Assembly: GCA_015179025.1 (NCBI GenBank)
Contig: WHUX01000173.1
Coordinates: 48,700 to 112,699 of the forward strand
Length of the DNA: 64,000 nucleotides
From: Terfezia claveryi
Taxonomy: Eukaryota; Ascomycota; Pezizomycetes; Pezizales; Pezizaceae
Direction: 5' to 3'
Part shown: piece by piece, positions 34,211 through 46,431 of the stretch
How the letters are laid out: every line of letters begins with the position of its first letter
Position numbering within the stretch: position 1 is the first letter of the stretch
Position numbers and translations under genes: made by a program
The notes under the pieces: model-generated
The model's input: the letters and a program-made list of their open reading frames with translations, nothing else
Databases searched by the model: none
Told to the model about the DNA's origin: nothing

Positions 34211-34923
34211 CTAACTTTGTATATCAATATTATACTGCTATTTTATTTAACCAACTTTATGTATTAACATTATACTACTATTTTATTTAACCAACTTTAG
34301 GTCTCACTAAACTAGAGGGTTATTATGATCTAGGATTGCTATGGTATTCTTAGAAGTATATGCTATAACCTAACTTTATTTATAAGGCTAATAAAGTTTA
34401 GCTATCCAGATAGTACTCTTAGTATATATAGGGAAGTGGAATCACTATATGTATGATAACATCCCCCTTTTTAGTACAGTAAATGTTAGTCAAAGATAAC
34501 TTAACCTATTTTACCCTAGTTTATACTTAGAAAGTACTATCTAGAACCTTTTATTATATTAAGTTCAAATTATATAAAGGTTAGATAATAGTATACTATT
34601 TCAGCATTGCCCTATTTAGGAATGATATAGTCCACTAAATTCTCCTTTAGTTGGAAGAACAATTAGAACTTAGAAGATAGTTAAAGTATAATCAACATTG
34701 AAGTTCTACTAGTTAATCTTCATGTACCTTAAGCACTTTTATATTACTTTACCTATTATAGTAATCTTATGCTACTAGTAATAACTTTAATTATAAAAAT
34801 CAATAATATACTATTAGTAATCTACTTTGTAGTATATATTATTAGACTAAGATTATCTAATTAGATTAGATTATTTTATCTAATCTAATATAATTTTTTA
34901 ATGCTCTATACAATATATTATAG
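34211..34923. other. AT-rich stretch without gene
   Basis: TTTTATTTAACCAACTTTA occurs twice (34240 and 34283). Otherwise I see no coding or repeat structure. Confidence 0.3.
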
Positions 34924-35520
34924 AATTACAACTTCTTAGGCCCCTATAAGAAGTTATCAGCTATAAATACTCATACTTACCAACTGAAGTTTCCCAAAGA
35001 TATTAAGTACCATTCAATTATTCATGTCTCAAAGATTAAGCTAGCTGCTAACAATCCCCTTCTTAAACAAAAGCATCTCCTACTTTCTCTAGTAGTAATT
35101 ATACATAAAGAAAAGTAGAGGGTTAAGGAGGTACTAGACTTCAGGAAGTACTATAGGTAAGTTCAGTACAAGGTTAAGTACTTAGTTAGGAGATAAAGAG
35201 GCTACCTAGCAACCTATAGAGGACTTAGAGAATGTACAAGATTTGATTACCCTACTCTACTAGCAATACTTAAGGAAGCCTTGCCCAGTTGAATGATATC
35301 ATGCCTTTTGAGAGTTATACAGTGGGGTCTGTCCAACTCTCGCTCTTGCTATTATTTGGAGTTGGGGTTCTTGTTCTTGTTGTTGTTTCCTGTGTTGTTG
35401 TTCCCTGTGGAGATCTGCTGGTTGTTGTGCTCAGGCCTACGTGTCGCTGGAGCTCTAGCCTAAAGAGGGGATAGTGTCACAACCGTGTTCTTAGTCTTGT
35501 TTTGACACTCAAACAGGCTT
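34924..35520 (+). pseudogene. A-family fragment A2: integrase C-terminus, chromodomain and LTR start
   Basis: Begins mid-gene at the equivalent of A1 8850 (FLGPYK). The chromodomain region (about 35110-35260) is recognisable with many TAG codons. The TGA after PVE is at 35292. A polypurine tract (35462-35474) and the first 46 bp of an LTR (TGTCACAACC, 35475) follow, then it is cut. Confidence 0.85.
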
Positions 35521-35561
35521 GTATACTTATAAAATAACTACAAACTTCTTGCGTCACAAGG

Positions 35562-35990
35562 TGTAACGGGGGCTCTGGGGGACAAGGCGACCAAGGGGTA
35601 CACCTGGGCAGTGGGCAAGGGGGGGGTCGCACACGTAGGAACGCTACGTGTGTGATCCGGGGGGCAGGCTGGGACAGGCAGGGCAAGGGGCAAGAGACAC
35701 GCGGAAGCGGTTGCCGCGTGTGTCGGAGGGAGGCAGCTGTGCTGCAGAGTTGTTCACGAGACAAGGAGGTGCACGAGGGAGGTGCACCAGCGCAGGGAGA
35801 AGCAAGGTCCTGTATTGGATATACAAGACGTTGGATGGGGATCCAACGAGAGGGCGGAGAGACGAAGATATATATACATGATTCCACGCCAAGGCCATGG
35901 AAGGAATAAGCTTCCTGAGATTCCTATCTCGGAAGCTAAGATAACAATCACCCATCAACGACACCTGAACAAGCCTGTTCGAGTCTCAAA
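35562..35990 (-). repeat. A-family LTR fragment A7
   Basis: Starts with TGTAACGGGGGCTCTGG, the complement of the LTR 3' end. It runs through the CACAGCTGCC and CACGTAGCATTCCTAC landmarks to the palindrome near 35970, then loses homology before the true LTR start. GC-rich and little decayed. Short frames on both strands here are LTR artefacts. Confidence 0.88.
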
Positions 35991-36158
35991 GCAATGACAT
36001 ATTAGATTTGTTACAAGCGTAATGCACCTAGCTTTAACTACTGTATATGCTTGTAATCATTCGTCATCGATACGTACGTCGTCTCGGCTAACATGTCATA
36101 GTTTGCTATCACAGCCGAAATTATTTATTACCAGTCTCATGGCCAGAACCTAGCACAA

Positions 36159-37688
36159 ATGTTACCATATTCTATTCTGATGCAGCGCCTTCACCCAAGT
36201 TACCCACCCCTCCTCCCTCGCGCGGCAGTCATCGGACCTCTTCGTCCGTACCCGATATCGTGGCGTAATGATATCACGGACAGGTTGCAAGCCGGCCGTG
36301 GCATTCTGATCTCCCGGGTTTTCCTTGCACTGTGTAATCTGAACCTTCTCGAATATGCCCCTCTGGAGGACAGAAACCATATTTGGAGGTCGTTGCAAAA
36401 TAGTACCGACCGGCAAATCACCATACTATCTCAAAGCCTTACCGTTGCTGTACAAGAATGTAGGTGTTTTGGTGAAGAGAATATATCAAAACATGTGTTC
36501 ATGTGATCGTTCTATTAACAATGATTTACAGATCTGACTATAAGTGGAGAAATAAACGCAAGCGCAGCTGCAAGCACTGTGGGGACACCTACTTCACCCA
36601 TTGGGGGCCGGGCATGCGACCCTACCACTCGATCCGCCACAGCAGCGCAGCGCGTATGTACTGATGCATTTACCCGAATCATTTGCCTACATTAGTCTAG
36701 TTGGGAACAGGCACGGTCGTGGCTAACGACAGATATCTATAGGCGAGACACAGAGACAACGAATGCTGTATTCTCTCCCACACGCTGGGCCCAGATCTAG
36801 AAGTAGCCCCCATATTCCCTTTTTCCTTAGGCCAAGGACCCAGCCTACGTGAGACAAGGCCCGATATCTTCTGTTTACTCACTTACCTCGCTGGACCTAC
36901 CGTGGTAGAGAACCTGACAAATTACCTGCTTCAACTCCCAACGGGGCAGGAGAGGCCTGGACAAACTCAGATATACCGGCTAGAGAATCTTCTCTGTCTT
37001 AGTTCGCGGCATCATCGGGACTTTGGCTATGGATTGTTCGTACTAGAGCCCGTTGGTGACCCTCTGGCGGGATTGGACCCGAATGGTCAATTATGTGAGT
37101 ATGAGGTTAGGTTTTCGTGGGTGCCTCAATATCGGTCTCGATTATCTGGTAAGTCGTGCTTTCATAACGGACACAGTCCCGATTGTAATAAAACATTGTG
37201 ATACAGTTCCTGCGGATGATGAAATTCAGGACGATTTTGAGAATACTCATAGGGCTAATAGGGACGGGGCTGGGGAAGGTGATGATCAGGGAGAAGAAGA
37301 GACAGTTGGGCTGCAAGGCGAAGGTGACTGGGACTTGACACAAGTTGTCGATCCCGGGGTGCCAATGGACGAAGGAAGGGATCCAACACTGGTTAACAGG
37401 GCGGTTCAGAGATGGCCACAGGTCATCCATCGCTCAGGCCGCTCAGGCTTACTCCCGCGAAGTAGAAGGGCACCAGTCACGGTTGAAACCGGGTTTACTT
37501 TTAGTTTGACAACCCCTGACGTTGTCGACTACCCCCTTCCACATCCCGACCTCCTTACCTTACATGCGGCTCTCATGCGAGTTGCCCGTGCCGCTGGAGC
37601 AACGGCAATTGAGGAAGATGAGGTCTTCTGGTCTGATGAAGAAGAAGACGTTGAGCAGGAGAACCTTTCTACTACCTGTTGCAGATAA
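36159..37688 (+). CDS. HNH-endonuclease-domain-like protein, four exons, apparently intact
   Basis: Exons 36159-36459, 36532-36653, 36743-37148 and 37207-37688 join into one 436-residue frame across three GT-AG introns of 72, 89 and 58 bp (donors GTAGGT, GTATGT, GTAAGT; CTAAC-type branch in intron 2). The middle of the protein reads ARHRDNECCILSHTLGPDLE, VAPIFPFSL, then ENLLCLSSRHHRDFGYGLFV, the order of fungal HNH_2 nucleases (R-RD-xRC-x-LT, xxHIFPF, N-L-x-LxxxxHxxFDxxxF). The usual first His is Pro here, so nuclease activity is doubtful. An acidic linker and DYPLPHPDLLTLHAALMRVA follow, a tail type seen in such proteins. No decay-type stops. The first in-frame ATG is 36159; an upstream exon is possible. 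Acts probably in the nucleus or as a stand-alone nuclease relative (inference). Confidence 0.72.
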
Positions 37689-37689
37689 T

Positions 37690-37800
37690 GTTGACACATT
37701 AGGGGTTATTGATATCTTTGAAAGATTCATTAAGCCTAATGTAGAATTTCCTTCTGAAATTGTTTCTGATCAAGATCCTTTGTTTATGTCTACAATATTT
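37690..37800 (+). pseudogene. Retroelement integrase fragment
   Basis: GVIDIFERFIKPNVEFPSEI followed by VSDQDPLFMS resembles the second-Asp region of retroviral-type integrases (I-I-S-D-R-DPLF). Only about 37 codons; cut by an FB core on the right and abutting the HNH stop on the left. Confidence 0.55.
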
Positions 37801-38000
37801 CAATATATATGTCTCCAAAAGCATGAGTTTCTCGCATATATATATATGTCTCCAAAAGCACGAACTCTCGCATATATATATATATAAGCCCGCGAATGCA
37901 TGGATTTCTCGCATATATATACATAAGCTTCGAGCGCATGAGTTTCTCGGATATATCTATATATAAGCCCGCGGATGCATGAATTCCTACGAGATATATT
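37801..38000. repeat. FB-core fragment
   Basis: AT tracts with CCAAAAGCATGAGTTTCTCG and GCCCGCGAATGCATGGATT units as in FB1 cores. Little decayed. Confidence 0.75.
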
Positions 38001-38240
38001 GTTCTCGTACCCAGACTCTAGCCTGATCTTGGCATTCCCTTCTGGACTATGGCGAAAATACACCTCAGGCATGAGATTTAGCACAACCACTAAAGTACTG
38101 GGAACGGTCCAATCCCCAGTCTAATAGTACTGACAGCTGGGATTCCCGGGTTATCACCTGACTTCAATTACAAATCAGTTAAGCATCTTACAACCTGCAT
38201 AACTAGACTACCCTCTACACTCACATAAAACAGGTTTATT
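38001..38240 (-). other. Short open stretch, not assigned
   Basis: The minus strand reads DWTVPSTLVVVLNLMPEVYF and RHSPEGNAKIRLESGYEN over about 40 codons, with normal-looking codon use. It may be a piece of a retroelement or host gene. Nothing else supports it. Confidence 0.25.
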
Positions 38241-39336
38241 GATATAGTCTCATACTCTAAACATAGTCTTTATTTAGCCCTTTCAGGCTCAGATAAACAG
38301 GTTTTTTAGAAAATGAATAAGTGTATTAAGTACTACTTAATTATACTCAAATAAATAAGTCCTTTAATAAATTAATATATATATTAAGTACTATTTAATT
38401 AGCTATTTAGACTAGTACATACTAACTCACTAGCCATGTTGAGTATGCATAGTACTATTAAATAAGTCTAGAATTGATTAGAATTTTCAAAAATTACTCT
38501 GAACTCTCTAATACTATTTCATTATATTAAACTATATTAAACTAGACTACTATATCAAAATGCTAAATACTCTAATTATAGTTAGTAGTTTTGAATAGTT
38601 TGAATACTGATTAGTTTAAAATTGTTATAGGTTAAATAAGAGACCTACTTTCCACTAGGATAACTAATACCATACTATATTGTTGCCTATAATGGCTTGA
38701 TCACCTATACAGATGTGGGTAGTATATTAAGAGTATAAATATTAAAAGAATTAGGTGAAAGAAGTATGTGTTCTTGATATTAGATCTTGTGTATGTAATC
38801 TCTTTAATATGTTTTTATAATATTCTAATATTTTCTATATTATTATTTATTATATTTGAGCTTATCTCCTGTATGATAGCCTGACTATGAAACATTATAG
38901 TTTAGGCTACCTAATTAATGAATGTCAGACTACAGGGTTCTTAAAATAGGAAGTGTCTTCCTATTCTAGGCAACTACTTGACATCAGTGCTAATAAACTA
39001 TTATAGGAAGTATCATCAGATCTAATAAGAAGTTATTAGATTACAGCTTCTATATAAGCTACTGCTTTCATATAGTTAATACAATAAGATTTAAGCAGTT
39101 TTCTAAGTCTTACATAGCTTTACTCTTATTGAGTCCACTTTATACCTAAGTTATTACTGTATTTATACTTATAATTATTACTAATAACTTCTTTATACCT
39201 CTTTACTAACTTGTATACTTGTATTTATAGCCCGCCTGTAACATTATACTACTGGTCTATACATCTCTATAGATATCAATCCCTTATAACTATATTAATA
39301 TTGAAAGGACTACTTAGTACTAAGTAGGATGACCAT
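38241..39336 (+). repeat. Likely LTR and leader of element C
   Basis: AT-rich. TATA-like GAGTATAAATATT (about 38738), TGTAATCTCTTT and a TATCTCCTGTATGATAG end-like phrase precede a gag-like ORF, the order of a fungal Gypsy or Copia LTR, R/U5 and leader. The exact LTR limits are not defined. Confidence 0.35.
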
Positions 39337-39997
39337 ATGGCTGATGATGATAACAATAGTATTACTAGGGCCCAACAGCAAGTTGAAGAATTTATCTAGT
39401 GACAATATTCATCTATTTACAATATACTTTTACTACAAAATACATAGGAACTTTACTAGATTAGACTACTAGTATCTATATCTATATCTTCAAAAGAACT
39501 TATTATTCAATTAGTTGTACTATTAGTACCACCTTGACTATTGTTGAGCTCTACATAGTCAGGACTATCTCAGAAGGGCAAGCAGCTAGTATTCTATTAT
39601 TGAACTGGAGGACTAGATTCCTCCACAACTATAAAGCTCCTTAAATAGCTAGAAGAAGAGAAAGAAGTAGCTTTATAGGAAGTTTACAAGCTTCAAGCTA
39701 CATAATAGTAGAATACAGTATTTATCCAGTGAATAGCTACTAATGGTCAAAACACAGAAAATACAGCTAATACTAGATAGACTAAGTTGTCAAATGATAC
39801 TAGCATTGTACTTACTTAGATATTGGATTTAATCCCTAAGAAACAAAATATGTAAGCTAACGAATTTAGAATTTTCCACTACAATATTAGATGACTAAGA
39901 AACCAAGCTGAATAATACAACTGATGATTCGAAGCAATAGAAAACTAGTTCAATGGAATAGAGAACTAACTTACTTAGCTAGAAGGATAAGTACTAG
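39337..39997 (+). pseudogene. Element C gag-like ORF, saturated with TAG/TAA
   Basis: From ATG 39337 one frame reads MADDDNNSITRAQQQVEEFI, SISISSKELIIQL, LEEEKEVAL, EVYKLQAT and LDLIPKKQNM. About sixteen stops occur in the first 170 codons, nearly all TAG, TAA or TGA where Gln or Arg fits. The helical, Gln-rich composition suggests a gag N-terminus. Cut at 39998 by the A6 LTR. Confidence 0.5.
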
Positions 39998-40612
39998 TAT
40001 AACAAGGGCTCTAGGGAATAATACAACTAAAGGATATACTAGGGCAAGGGTAGAGCTAGAGTAATACATATATAGAAATACTATATATGTAACTAGAGGA
40101 ATGCTAGAATAGGGGAGGGCAAGGGCAAGAGGCAAAAAAAGCAGAGGGTAAAGGGCATGAGATATCCAAAGGCAGTTGCCATATGTGTTGGAGGAAGGCA
40201 GTGTGATGCAGAGCTATTTACAAGATAAAGGGATATACAAGGGAAGTATACAAGTGCTAGAAGAGGCAAGGTCTTATATTGAGTATATAAGATATTGAAT
40301 AGACATTCAATAATAGTATGAGGAATAGAGGCTATATATACATAATTTTAGGATAGGATAGTAGAAGGAATAAGCTTGCTAAGATCCTTATCTCAGGAGC
40401 CAAATAGAATAGTAATAAACTATTACCTATATTGGAGGTGATAACCCATTACCTGTATTGTAGGTGATGCCTAGTACAATAACAAATACATAACCAAAAA
40501 ATAAGAATACAATACTCAAGTAGGATACTGTCCGAGTATCAAGCAGAAGGCAATGCTCTATCACCTACAATTATAGGTAATGATAAGGACAATCAAGCAT
40601 ATAGTTGTAACC
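39998..40612 (-). repeat. LTR of A-family copy A6
   Basis: Starts TATAACAAGGGCTCTAGG (TGTAAC in intact copies) and ends near GTTGTAAC just before the complement of the polypurine tract (CCTATCCCCCTTTAGG). Contains two of the ACCTGTATTGTAGGTGA-type palindromic units. Heavily TA-shifted. Confidence 0.82.
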
Positions 40613-42098
40613 CTATCCCCCTTTAGGGTAGAGCTCTGGTGACAAGAGGGCTTTAGGCATAACAACCAGCAAAATCAATATAGGAAACAACAACAATTGC
40701 AAAAACAAGAACCCCAACTCTATATAATAATGAAAACCCATCATCTATGCTACAAGTGATAATAAAGACAACAATAACAAGAATACAAAGTCACAACCTT
40801 AGTCAACTATACAAGGCTTTTTAAGGTATTGCTAGTAGAATAGGATAACTAAATCCTATGCATTCTCCAAGTCTTCTGCAGCCTGAGGTTGCCAGATAGT
40901 TTCTTCATTCTCTAGCTACTTGACCTTATACTAAACTCGCTCATAGTGCTTTCTGGAGTCCAGTACCTCCTTAACCTCCCACTCCTCTTCATTTGCAATT
41001 ACTACAGAAGGATGTGGAGGGTGCTTTTACCTAGGAAGGGGCTCATTGGTAGCTAGTTTAATGTTCGAGACTTGAAGGACTAGGTAGTATTTGATATTTT
41101 TAGGGAACTTTAACTAGTAGGTATGAGTACTTGTATTCCTTAATACTTTATATAGCTTCAGGAACTCATGATTCAACTTACAAGAAGGTCATTCTGTCTG
41201 GAAGTACTGGCTAGAGAGCCACATCTTATCTTTTAGCTAATACTTGAGGGCTGGCAACTATGATCTACTTGTATACTTGGCTTGTCTAGCTTGTACATAT
41301 TCCAGCTTAGCTTTTAGGGTAGAGTAAAGCTCTACAATTTCAGATATGAACTCCTTGACTAAGGGGTGGATTCTCTGTAGAAGTGCCAGGGCATCTATAA
41401 ATCAAGGGTAATAACTATAATTAGCTAGAAAGGGGGAGATTTTCAAGGGCTTTGAGAACTAGTTGTTTATAGTAAACTTACAGGTTGCTAATAAAGACAC
41501 TCAGTTATTCTACTAGTAGTTGATTTAGGCCCACAGATATTGTTCTAAAATAGCCTTCATCCTTTCTGACTAGCTATCAGTCTGAAGGTAGTAGAGTATT
41601 AAGAAGCTTTTTTTGATCCCTAAAAGCTGATAGAATACTTTCTAGACTTCCAAAGTGAACTGAGGCCCTCAGTTGGATACAATAGATTTGGGAAAGCTAT
41701 GATACTGGAACATATTGGTAAAGTAGAAATTAGCTAGCTCTTGAATAGTACAGATATTCTAGTAAGGTATCATATACTTTATTTTTGTCAGCTGATCTAC
41801 TACCATCAGGATACCATGAAATACTGATTCCTCTAGCAACCCAGTTATGAAGTCTATAGTTAGGTATTGCTAGGACTGATCCAGGATCTCCAGTAGCTTC
41901 AACGTCTCATATAGAGTATGATGAGTAGGTTTCAATCTTCTATAGCTATATAGTAGTTCCACACATACCTTTCTGTATCTTTTTACTAATTGATTCAGGT
42001 GTACTACCTAGCTAGCAGCTATAGCAGTTCCACACATACCTTTCTGTATCTTTTTGCTAATTGATCCAAGTGTACTACCTAGCTAGTAGCTCTTTTAA
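40613..42098 (-). pseudogene. A6 pol fragment: integrase and chromodomain
   Basis: Reading leftwards from 42098: the zinc-finger end of integrase, the catalytic core (about 41850-41560), the GPY-type C-terminus (about 41200) and a chromodomain (about 40990-40860). Truncated before RNase H. About 70 bp of the zinc-finger region occurs twice in tandem (about 41956-42025 and 42026-42095). Numerous stops. Confidence 0.82.
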
Positions 42099-42239
42099 AA
42101 GGTAGGATAATTAAGTTGGACTAGATAGAAATTTCTTGAGTAGAAGTCTAATAGTCTGATTTAGGTTAGTAGGCCTTAACTTATTCACAATCCTAGTCCT
42201 ACATCACTAGCATTATAAACTAAATATTTGGGTTCAGTA

Positions 42240-43195
42240 GATTCATTATTCTAGGGTTTTGAAACATGTAGGGAATTTACAAGTTACTTAATTTTTTTAA
42301 ATTCTGTATTATAAGTATTTGTCTATTCCTATTTCTTTATTTTTTCTTGCAGTTCAAATAGGGTGCTTGTATACAATGCCAAGTCAAGGATAAACCTACT
42401 AAGATAATTAACAATTCTGCAGAACCCTCTAAGATTTTTTTTCTATGTAGGAGTTTGAAATGTTAATATAGTAGTCCTCTTCTTTAGGTCTATATATAAT
42501 CCATGTAATATTAAAAGATGTACTTAGATTTCCAATTTTAGAGTAAAGAACTAGCATTTACTCTCTTTGACCTAGAATTTCTTATTCTGTGGATATTGAA
42601 GTACTTTCTTCAGTAATTCTATATATTTACTATTGGTTTAGAGAATATAATAGTATTATCAATATAGATAATTAAATTTTTATAGACTATATCCTAAAAA
42701 ATTTCATACATAATATGAACTATAGTAGCTAGTGCATTATAATCCCCTTGTTGTATAACTCTACTTCTAAAATATCCTATATAATATAAAAAGGTAGAGT
42801 GTTACTCATATTTTTTATTATTTCTAATATTAAAAGATCTTTTGGCTAAGTTGAGCTTAGTCCAAATAGGATTCTCTACTACTAGTTCAATTGCTTCATT
42901 AATATCTGGCTATAGGGTGTAGTCTAGTTTAATAGCTAAATTGCAGTCCTGACAGTTATTAATATGTATGGCTACTTTTAGTTTATTTCATTTAGAAATA
43001 GTAAATATAACTATAGCATTTGTATCATTTTCTACTCTATATATGTGACCTAATGCTTCTTCTTTGACTAATTTGTCATAGATTTGTTGTCTAAATCGAT
43101 ATCCTAAGGGTTATTATTTTGGTATCTAAGTAGCTCTAGCTTTTGGTTTGATAGAGTTATTATAACAGCATCATTGATTGTCTTTAACATTAGCT
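42240..43195 (-). pseudogene. Reverse transcriptase relic of a third Gypsy lineage (E)
   Basis: Leftwards: GYRFRQQIYDKLVKEEALGH (about 43090), NAIVIFTISK, INNCQDCNLAIKLDYTL, RSVIQQGDYNALATIVHIMY-like text (about 42745) and LIIYIDNTIIFSK, where YIDN corresponds to YxDD with D-to-N. The QGD-NA-AT phrase before the catalytic box marks a Gypsy lineage seen in fungi and different from A and B. Stops are mostly TAG/TAA/TGA. Roughly 190-bp spacer 42099-42240 is not assigned. Confidence 0.65.
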
Positions 43196-43204
43196 GTGAT
43201 TGGA

Positions 43205-43760
43205 GGTAATATAGTATTGCCTTAGTCCTACTTGACACTTGGACAGTCTCCTGTTCGAGTATCACATTGTCATTCATTGGTTATCTTCTTATTATTGTTC
43301 TTGGCATCACCTATAATATAGGTGATAGGTTATTAATATCCTGCTTGGCTTTCAAGATAGAGATCTCAGATACCTTATTCCTTCTATTGGCCTATTCAGG
43401 AATTATATAAATATATCCCCTATCCCTTGTACTGTCATTAGATCCCTATACAATATCTTATATACCTAATACAGGACCTTGCTTCTCTCTGCAAAGGTGT
43501 ACCTCCCTTATATACCCCCTTATCTTACTTTGTCCTATAAACAACTCTGCAACATAGCTGCCTCCTTCTGACACACATAGCAACTGCCTCTATATGACGC
43601 ATGCCCCTTGCTCTCTGCCTTTCAGGTCTCTTACCTTTTTGCCTCTATATTCTCATCTTCCCCTAATTATATATATAGCATTCCTACTTGTATCTTACTC
43701 TAGCTCTACTCATACCCTAGTATACCCTTTAGTCACCTTTTTCCCAGACCCTATGTTACA
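43205..43760 (+). repeat. 5' LTR of A3
   Basis: From GGTAATATAGTATTGCC (decayed TGTCACAACC region) through one ACCTATAATATAGGTGA unit, TATA at about 43400, to GTTACA 43755-43760. Confidence 0.85.
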
Positions 43761-43795
43761 CTACATTGGATCACTTTGATCAACCAGTACACTCA

Positions 43796-45060
43796 ATGGC
43801 TGTCTAAAACACCACTCCCACTACTCACAGCCAAGTTTTGGGCCTAGCAAGCTCTACCTATCTCTATAAACTAGTCTGACTTCAGTAGCTATTACTAGAC
43901 TATTATCGATATCTACCTTACTACAAATGCATTACATTAATGGCTAGAATCAGCTATACATAAAGGTCAACAAAAATAGACCAGGACCAATGATGAAGTA
44001 ACAATACTTACTGAAGACCTCCTCTCCTGCCAGGCCAACCTTGTCTACTACTAAAACAACTTTGCAACTGCTCAGAATATCTTAGTCAATAAAAGAAGAA
44101 CTATCCAGACTCTGAATAGGGCCTTGGACACAATTGGATTCTAAACAGCCTTTATACCACAAGTACTATAGGCACCTAAGACCCAAAACCTCTCCACTCT
44201 ACCAAAGTTTAATAGTAACAGGATTGGTCTGAAAGTATAAAAAAATTCTATTAAGATCAAACTGAATAGGGATACTGCAAAGTTCTTTACTATTTAGCAC
44301 TAAGTAGACTATATATACAGCCTACTAGAGGGTATAGCTTTAGACCAGGTCCAACTCTATATGCTCAATGACTATTTCAATCTCCCTGACATTGCTGCTT
44401 TATTCATAATCTATAACTGTGCTTTTGGAGACCCAAATCCTATTGGTATAGCAACTTGTACTCTCTGAGAACTAAAACACAAAGGTCATAACTTTTCAAT
44501 ATATATGACTGAATTCTCCAAGTTGGTAGTAGAGGTGGAGTAGAACAATTAGGTGAAGTGGAAACAATTTAAGGAAGGCCTTAATATTGAGCTCAAAAAG
44601 GCTCTCCTGCAATCTCCAGATATTAAAACCTTCAACTAATACTTTGATTAGGTATTTAAGATAGAGCAAAAATTGGCTAGGTTGAGAGCTCAGACTAGCA
44701 TCCCTGATACCTATCATATTCTTATTAGAGCCCAGCACCCCCAGCAATAACCTCAACCCCAAAACCCAAACCTTGAGACCTAAGCTATAGCCAATATACC
44801 AGCTCACCTATCTTTGGTAGCTAGCAGCACTACCTCTATAGATTTATCATTAGGAAGGCTCTACCCGATATATAAGAAGAAAAGGAATGTCAGTACCACA
44901 ATAGGTTATGTATTATATGCAGAAAAAGAGATCACTTTATTACAGCCTGTCCTTTAAGAAAGAATCACTCTTTAGCCATACATATAGTATCTAAAACCCC
45001 AGAGGAGTTGGGAATGGTGGAGTCTCTTGTAAAGTTGCTGATACTAGCAAGGGACTTATT
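43796..45060 (+). pseudogene. A3 gag
   Basis: ATG 43796 opens MAV and meets a TAA at once; stops are frequent. LPKFNSNRIGLK (about 44200), a DQVQLYMLNDYFN capsid segment and a CCHC knuckle (LCIICRKRDHFITACP, about 44925) identify it. The slippery heptamer has decayed, but the frameshift hairpin stays paired (45022-45055). Confidence 0.8.
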
Positions 45061-45061
45061 A

Positions 45062-46431
45062 TGAGTCATTTATCTTTGTCTGTATTTTCTTTGCCTATAT
45101 CTATATCTATTGATAAATTTTGCTTGTTTAGTAAGCATTTTGTAGTACCAATAACTAGGAAAAATAGTGGTAATATCAACTTTTATAGATTATAGTGCTT
45201 TGAGAATTGCATTTATTGATCAGGTCTTTATCTATAAAACTTCTATATTATCCTCCAAGTTAAAGACCCTCTATCTTCTCAAAGTCATTGATAGCTACCT
45301 CACCTCTTCTGTAGCTATTACTGACCTTACATGTCTATACAGTACTATTGGAGAACATTCGAAGGACCTTCCAATATTCATGACCAAACTAAAATATCTA
45401 ATTGTGCTTAATATTCCCTAGCTTAGAATACACAATATGTCAGTTAGCTTTGACTCTTATACTTTACAATTCTATAGGCATTATTACAAAAAGAACTAGA
45501 GAGGTCTAAAAATGAGTATTATGGGACTATACACATTACTATCCTCAATTATCTACTCAGCCCAAATAGTACACTAGCCTATGCATATCAATGCTTCCCA
45601 CCCCCCTGTTTCCCCTATTCCTTCTATCTCTATTGCTCCCTCAAAACCTCTAAATGTTAGCTTTATCAGTACAGGAGCTTTCACTTACTTCACTAGGAAG
45701 TACAAGGTAAAGGTACATGCTCTCTCAATAGATGAGGTGAACCTAGAGATCAACAAGACGAGATCTAAGGAGAAGTAGAAATCCATGGTTCCAGGTGAAT
45801 ACTATGAATTCATAGACCTGTTCTCTGAAAAAGTAGCAGAAAAGTTTGCCTCTTATCAACTATATAACCATACAATCTTACTAGTAGAAGAAAAGACCCC
45901 TCCTCATAGACCTCTCCATAGGATGTCTCAGGTGGAACTGGAAGCTCTGAAAAAATATTTGAAGGAAAACCTCAACTAGAACTTCAATTTCAATAGCTCC
46001 TCCCTAACAGGTATTCCTATAGTGTTTCTAAAGAAGTTGGATAGCTCTCTTTAGTTGTGTGTAAATTATCGTAGCCTAAATGAGATAATGGTAAAGAATA
46101 GATACCTCTTGTCAATAATTCAGGAGATATTAGGCAGGCTTTCCAAAGCAAAATACTTAACTAAATTGGACCTAAAAGGGGCATACAACTTAGTATAAAT
46201 TGCTAAGGGGAAGGAGTAGCAAACTGCCTTCTAAATATAATATGGCCATTTTGAGTATAATGTACTGCCATTCAGCCTAACTAATACCCTCACCTCTATT
46301 CAGTACTTTATTAATGATACTCTATAGGACTTTCTATATATATTTTATACTGCCTACTTGGACGATATCCATATCTATTCAGATACTTTAATGGAATATA
46401 AGATCCATGTTTAATAAGTACTAGAGAAGCT
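45062..46431 (+). pseudogene. A3 pol, part 1: protease and RT N-terminal half
   Basis: The protease motif reads FIDYSALRIAFIDQ (DCGA in sister copies). RT has [13 protein letters not shown] (about 45735), KLDLKGAYNLV, PFSLTNTLTS and an intact YLDD (about 46356). It ends after YKIHV--VLEKL, where A4 is inserted. Natural continuation at 52704. Confidence 0.85.

Noticed and set aside
35644..35964. Several 65-136 codon frames on both strands
   Set aside because: They all lie in the GC-rich LTR A7; the same frames appear in other A LTRs.
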